Of a stretch of DNA of 64,000 nt, positions 60,858 through 64,000 are shown piece by piece (the first letter of the stretch is position 1; the number at the start of each line of letters is the position of its first letter). Below the pieces are notes generated by a model that saw nothing but the letters and a program-made list of their open reading frames with translations, searched no databases and was not told the DNA's origin. This DNA comes from Streptomyces sp. NBC_01775 (GTDB lineage: Bacteria > Actinomycetota > Actinomycetes > Streptomycetales > Streptomycetaceae). The stretch is taken from positions 7,068,001-7,132,000 of the forward strand of contig NZ_CP109104.1 of the NCBI RefSeq assembly GCF_035917675.1. Reading direction: 5' to 3'. A program made the position numbers and the translations under genes.

Positions 60858-61250
60858 GGCGTTCTCGATCCTGCCCGCGGTGCCGGTGTACTGGCGCTGG
60901 ACGCCGACCGTGCCGGTGCCCTTCTTCACGTCGCCGGTCTCGTCGACCACCAGAACCGCCTGGTCGTCGTGCAGGTGCTCCACCACGTAGCCGCGTACGT
61001 CGTCGCGGACCTGGTCGGCGTCCCACTTGGCCCGCCCGAGCAGGTGTTGCATGCCGTCCGGGGTGGCCTCCCCGGACCACTCGGCGATGGACCAGCAGTT
61101 CATACGCGGCAGGTCCGACAGCAACCCGAGCACCAACCGTCCGGCCCTGCGCCGGGGTTCGACTCGCGTGAACCGGCCTGCGATCCGGCTCATCCGGCCC
61201 TCGAACGCCTCCTGCCAGCGGGCAGGGTCTAAGCTGTGACCTGCGGCCAC
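60858..61250 (-). pseudogene. IS701-family transposase N-terminal fragment
   Basis: Reads DPARWQEAFEGRMSRIAGRF, TRVEPRRRAGRLVLGLLSDL, SIAEWSGEATPDGMQHLLGR and VVDETGDVKKGTGTVGVQRQ, then stops matching after YTGTAGRIENA, where the NACHT fragment begins. The first DDE aspartate (VVDETG) is kept but two thirds of the enzyme are gone. The open frame extends to 61307 by chance. Confidence 0.85.
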
Positions 61251-61359
61251 CGCATGATCGTTTGTCTTCACACACCGATGGTCAACGGTGGCCGCACCCG
61301 TCTCCACAGCGCGTCAGGGTCGTGCAGCGTTCGTCTGCCGTCCTGTGTCAGGAGGACAT

Positions 61360-61686
61360 GTGCAGCGTGGCGAAGTCTGGTGGGTCGAGTTCGACGAGCG
61401 GCGGCTGGTCGTACTGCTGTCGGCAGACGACGCGGCCGGGATCCGGGCGATGCAGGTCGTCGCGCCGGCGGGCGTCGACATCAGCGGTCTGGGCGTCGAA
61501 GTGCAAGTAGGCGCCATGGAAGGACTGCCCTTTGAAGGCGTACTGCGGTTCGCACTCCCGCGTCCTGGCTTCACCCCCTGCACGTGGCTGACCACCATGT
61601 CCCGGGACGACCTGATCGAGCGGGCAGCCGTCCTGTCCTCCGCGAAGCTCAGCGAGATCGAGGATGCCCTACGTGCGTCTCGGTGA
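61360..61686 (+). CDS. PemK/MazF-like toxin-family protein
   Basis: 108 residues. VQRGEVWWVEFDERRLVVLLSADDAAG is the standard PemK/MazF N-terminus; QVVAPAG, VGAMEGLPFEGVLRFALPRP and CTWLTTMSRDDLIERAAVLSSAKLSEIEDAL complete the fold. GTG 61360 follows AGGAGG closely, so the in-frame ATG further up is ignored. MazF members are mRNA endoribonucleases, but no antitoxin gene is adjacent, so this may be a housekeeping-type orphan or a relic. It is the only intact gene between the IS fragments and the RiPP locus. Confidence 0.82.
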   Translation: MQRGEVWWVEFDERRLVVLLSADDAAGIRAMQVVAPAGVDISGLGVEVQVGAMEGLPFEGVLRFALPRPGFTPCTWLTTMSRDDLIERAAVLSSAKLSEIEDALRASR

Positions 61687-62042
61687 ACTCGAGTAGGCGG
61701 ACAACGCCCCCCGATGGCGTGGTCGATCTCGTCCAGATGATCGCACTGGCCACCTGTCTCCTCGGCGCCCTCACCATCGAGATCACGAACTGCGGCTGGA
61801 GTCTAGGGTCCATTTTCGTGGTCCATGTTTCGGATCTCTGTTTTTGCGGCCCTTGTTTTCAGAGGGCGGGGGCGGGCTGGGGGTTTCGGGTATCACGTGG
61901 TCGGCTGAGTCGGAGTCGGGTGACCCTCGCCGTGCACCGGCGCACACCCGTCCATTATATGAAGAACCCGCATTCGTTCTTCATTCAACCTAATACTGGG
62001 AAGTCCCTCTTTGTGATGCAATTTCCATGAAGGGGGCGGGAA
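61687..62042. other. Low-G+C leader region of the RiPP locus
   Basis: 356 bp with AT-rich stretches at 61810-61860 and 61950-62030, unusual here; the RiPP promoter probably lies in it (TAATAC at 61991-61996 is a possible -10). A 23-codon ORF (61959-62030, beginning MKNPHSFFIQP) has no ribosome-binding site and no cysteine. No certain gene. Confidence 0.5.
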
Positions 62043-62987
62043 TTGACGAAGTCCGACGATCTTCTCGCGGAGCGGCTTCGTGACGCCCGTGCACGCGGTC
62101 GGCTCTTTCTCGCCGGGGGCCTCGCCGCGGTGCGGGACACCGGGCGGTCCGCGGCGTGGGTGCAGCTCAACCTACGGCTGGAGTCGGGTGCCGGGGCCCG
62201 CCATTTCCTCTACGGCGAACTCTCCGCGACGGCACGCGAATTCCTTGGCGCGGAACGTGCGCGGAATTTCTTCTTCATGCACAAAGAGCCCGGAATCCGC
62301 GTGCGCTTCGAGGCTCCGGCGGGCGAGGTGGAGCCGTTGCGTTCCGGGCTGGTGCGCCGGTTCGCGCGCTGTGAAGGGCTGAGCGAGGCGCCGGTGTGCG
62401 TCGTCTATGAGCCCGAGCACTATCTGTTCGGTGGGCACGCTTCCATGACGTACGTGCACGATCTGTTCACCCTCGACTCGCTCGCCTGGCTGGACCACCA
62501 CCTTCACCATCCAGGGAGGGAAGGCCAGTTGACGGGCTGGCGGCATTCGATGCTCATGCTGCGGGAGGTCTTCACCGGCCTCGGCATCGTCGGGTGGGAG
62601 CACCGAGGGGTGTGGGAGGCCGTTCGCGCCCAGGCGGGCCGCGGTGTCCGCCCCGCCGCCGTCGGCACCGCGGACCGGGCCACGCGGCAGCGCGCGGCCC
62701 AGGGCATCGTCGCGCACTGGCGTACGACGCGGGAGGACGCGCTGAAGGGCTTTCCGTCCGAGCGGAGGGCGGCCCTCGCCCGTCACGCAGAGGCGGCGCT
62801 GCTGGCGGCGGACAGCTGGCGCACCGGTTACTTCGAGGCGGGCGAGGCCACCGTCGGCCCCCGCGTGGCCGCCGCGTACTTCACCGTCTTCCACTGGAAC
62901 CGCGGACTGGTCTCCCTGGCCCGGCAGAGCCTGCTGACGGACGCGCTCGCCGACGAGGGGTGCCGGTATGCCGTCGCACGGAGTTGA
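62043..62987 (+). CDS. Thiopeptide-type bacteriocin biosynthesis protein (LanB C-terminal domain)
   Basis: 314 residues, Lant_dehydr_C/TIGR03891 family. Conserved features: AAWVQLNLRLESGAGARHFLYGEL near the start, RARNFFFMHKEPGIRVRFEA with the substrate-binding Arg pair, YEPEHYLFGGHASMTYVHDLFTLDS, and FHWNRGLVSLARQSLLTDAL at the end. In split LanB systems this domain removes glutamate from glutamylated Ser/Thr, or in thiopeptides forms the macrocycle. TTG start with AGGGGG 9 bp upstream. It overlaps the dehydratase gene by 20 bp. Confidence 0.88.
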   Translation: MTKSDDLLAERLRDARARGRLFLAGGLAAVRDTGRSAAWVQLNLRLESGAGARHFLYGELSATAREFLGAERARNFFFMHKEPGIRVRFEAPAGEVEPLRSGLVRRFARCEGLSEAPVCVVYEPEHYLFGGHASMTYVHDLFTLDSLAWLDHHLHHPGREGQLTGWRHSMLMLREVFTGLGIVGWEHRGVWEAVRAQAGRGVRPAAVGTADRATRQRAAQGIVAHWRTTREDALKGFPSERRAALARHAEAALLAADSWRTGYFEAGEATVGPRVAAAYFTVFHWNRGLVSLARQSLLTDALADEGCRYAVARS

Positions 62988-64000
62988 GGCCCGCCTCGGG
63001 GTGCGGACGGGGTCCCTGTCGGGGCGGACCCTGCCTGGTCGGGGTGCGTCCTCCGCGCCTGCCTCGGGCGGGTCGCCTGTGCTCGGCTCGGGCGAGCCGT
63101 CGGTGTCCGGCTCGGGTGCCTCGTTGGTACCTGGCTCTGGCGCGTCGACCGTGGCCGGCTCTGGCGCTTCGACCTCGCCTGGCTCTGGCGCGTTGACCTC
63201 GCCCGGTTCGGGTGCCTCGACCTCGTCCGGTCCGGGTGCCTCGTGTGCGTGTGGGAGCGCTCCGTCTGACTTTGGTCCAGTCGTATCGCACGTCTCCTGC
63301 GAGGTTGCCCTCGGGAGTGGCCGTGGGGCGGGCAGCGGTGGGGGAAGGGGGACGGTTGGGGCTTTGGGGTTGGTTCGAGCTGGTGGGGTCGGGGTGGGGG
63401 TTTGGGGGGCTGTGGGGAACGAGAGCGTGTTTGAGCGGGCTCTGGAGCTCGGTGACGAGGAGGGGGAGCTCGCGGGGTGGGCACGGGAGTTGGGGGTGCG
63501 GCTCGGCGAGGAGGTCGTGCCCGATGAACGGCTGGCCGTCGAGGACCGGCGGGCCGTGCTCGCGCTGCGCCGTACGCTGCACGCGGGTGGCGTGCCCGAG
63601 GGAGCGGGCGCGCGGCGCGTGGTGCGGGAGGGGGTCGCGCCGCTGGCGCCCGCGATGGCGCGCGAGCTTGACGAACTATGCCGCGCCGCCGCCTCGTTGA
63701 GCGAGGCGCGCGAGCGCTTCGAGCGCGACATCGCCGCCGAGCGCGAGCGGGTCGGGACGCTGCTGGTGACGCTGTTCCGCTCGGACCCCGTGCTGCGGGA
63801 CTTCGTGGCGCGGGCCTCGCCCCGCGTCGTGGCTGACCTGGCTCGGCGTGCGGCGGCGGGGGAGCCGTGGGGGGGCAAGCGGCAGCGCAAGGGGACCGGT
63901 TATCTGTGGCGGGCGCTGGGCCGGGCCGCCGCGAAGACGACCCCGCGCGACTGGATCGGGCAGCTCGCCGTCGTGCCCGTCCGTAGCGAATCCGGACCTG
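62968..64000 (+). CDS. Lantibiotic dehydratase (LanB-type), N-terminal part, runs off the window
   Basis: At least 344 codons, open to the window edge. Residues ~1-120 are a Gly/Ser/Ala/Thr repeat region. The recognisable LanB N-terminus starts near LVRAGGVGVGVWGAVGNES and continues GVRLGEEVVPDERLAVEDRRAVLALRRTLHAG, SEARERFERDIAAERERVGTLLVTLFRSDPVLRDFVARASP and GKRQRKGTGYLWRALGRAAAKTTPRDWIGQLAVVPV. LanB glutamylates Ser/Thr of a precursor peptide using Glu-tRNA. The true start may be ATG 62968 (overlapping the previous gene) or a GTG after the repeats. No precursor gene was recognised in the window. Confidence 0.8.
   Translation, partial: MPSHGVEARLGVRTGSLSGRTLPGRGASSAPASGGSPVLGSGEPSVSGSGASLVPGSGASTVAGSGASTSPGSGALTSPGSGASTSSGPGASCACGSAPSDFGPVVSHVSCEVALGSGRGAGSGGGRGTVGALGLVRAGGVGVGVWGAVGNESVFERALELGDEEGELAGWARELGVRLGEEVVPDERLAVEDRRAVLALRRTLHAGGVPEGAGARRVVREGVAPLAPAMARELDELCRAAASLSEARERFERDIAAERERVGTLLVTLFRSDPVLRDFVARASPRVVADLARRAAAGEPWGGKRQRKGTGYLWRALGRAAAKTTPRDWIGQLAVVPVRSESGP
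63085..63242 (+). repeat. 24-bp tandem repeats in the dehydratase 5' region
   Basis: Six and a half copies of a 24-bp unit such as GGCTCTGGCGCGTCGACC, coding for GSGASTVA, GSGASTSP, GSGALTSP and similar 8-residue units. Copies differ by a few bases, so the array is recent but not perfect. Confidence 0.88.

Noticed and set aside
63085..63242. The regular 24-bp array as a CRISPR
   Set aside because: Units are contiguous without spacers, in frame, and code for a simple octapeptide.

Overview
The window is about 72% G+C, has actinomycete codon usage with many GTG starts, and is packed with 4-bp ATGA/GTGA gene overlaps. The trp, lgt and gltBD genes, a CYP157-like plus CYP154-like P450 pair, Cmx-type chloramphenicol efflux and a lantibiotic-dehydratase locus all point to a Streptomyces chromosome. 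From memory, trpBA, lgt and gltBD lie close together in the S. coelicolor core, so the left half is probably core backbone with accessory blocks inserted. No rRNA, tRNA or CRISPR array was seen.

Region by region. 1-3.1 kb: end of trpB, trpA, a strong terminator, a membrane-anchored DsbA-like protein and lgt. 3.2-10.3 kb: a complete Mrp cation/proton antiporter operon (A+B fused, then C, D, E, F, G), with a 54-57 bp repeat block inserted between mrpC and mrpD. 10.5-11.2 kb: a VIT1/CCC1-type metal transporter. 11.25-23.84 kb (minus strand): a ten-gene coupled operon. It runs from a LacI regulator through two sugar-type ABC permeases and a binding lipoprotein to four ADP-ribosylglycohydrolase (ARH/DraG) paralogues, the last fused to a ribokinase, and ends with a CaiB/BaiF CoA-transferase and a CitE-like CoA lyase. 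Two LacI-type operators and a TTGACA promoter precede it. This is the best candidate for an undescribed system, read here as uptake and breakdown of a ribosylated compound.

24.1-26.8 kb: two coupled P450s, the first lacking the ExxR motif. 27.8-34.1 kb: gltBD with a candidate GlnR site and a terminator. 34.1-48.9 kb: mostly regulator/enzyme pairs (DUF427; MarR with SDR; a membrane-anchored XRE protein; TetR with RidA bracketed by perfect inverted repeats and a dead IS5 transposase; HD hydrolase; Cmx efflux with an attenuator-like leader; MDMPI; an MmyB-type XRE regulator beside a DHA2 exporter), then a molybdate operon with a fused ModB-ModC. 49-57.2 kb: a two-component system, a MacB/FtsX-type ABC exporter, a Cys-rich pentapeptide-repeat protein and a TTC38-like TPR protein.

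57.2-62 kb is an accessory scrapyard: two IS5-type remnants, an NTF2-fold/TetR pair enclosed by long imperfect inverted repeats, an IS701 fragment joined to a NACHT-protein fragment, and a lone MazF-like toxin. 62 kb to the end is the start of a RiPP locus: a thiopeptide-type (LanB C-terminal) protein followed by a lantibiotic dehydratase that runs off the window. A trait running through the whole window is short tandem-repeat expansion at gene ends and in linkers.
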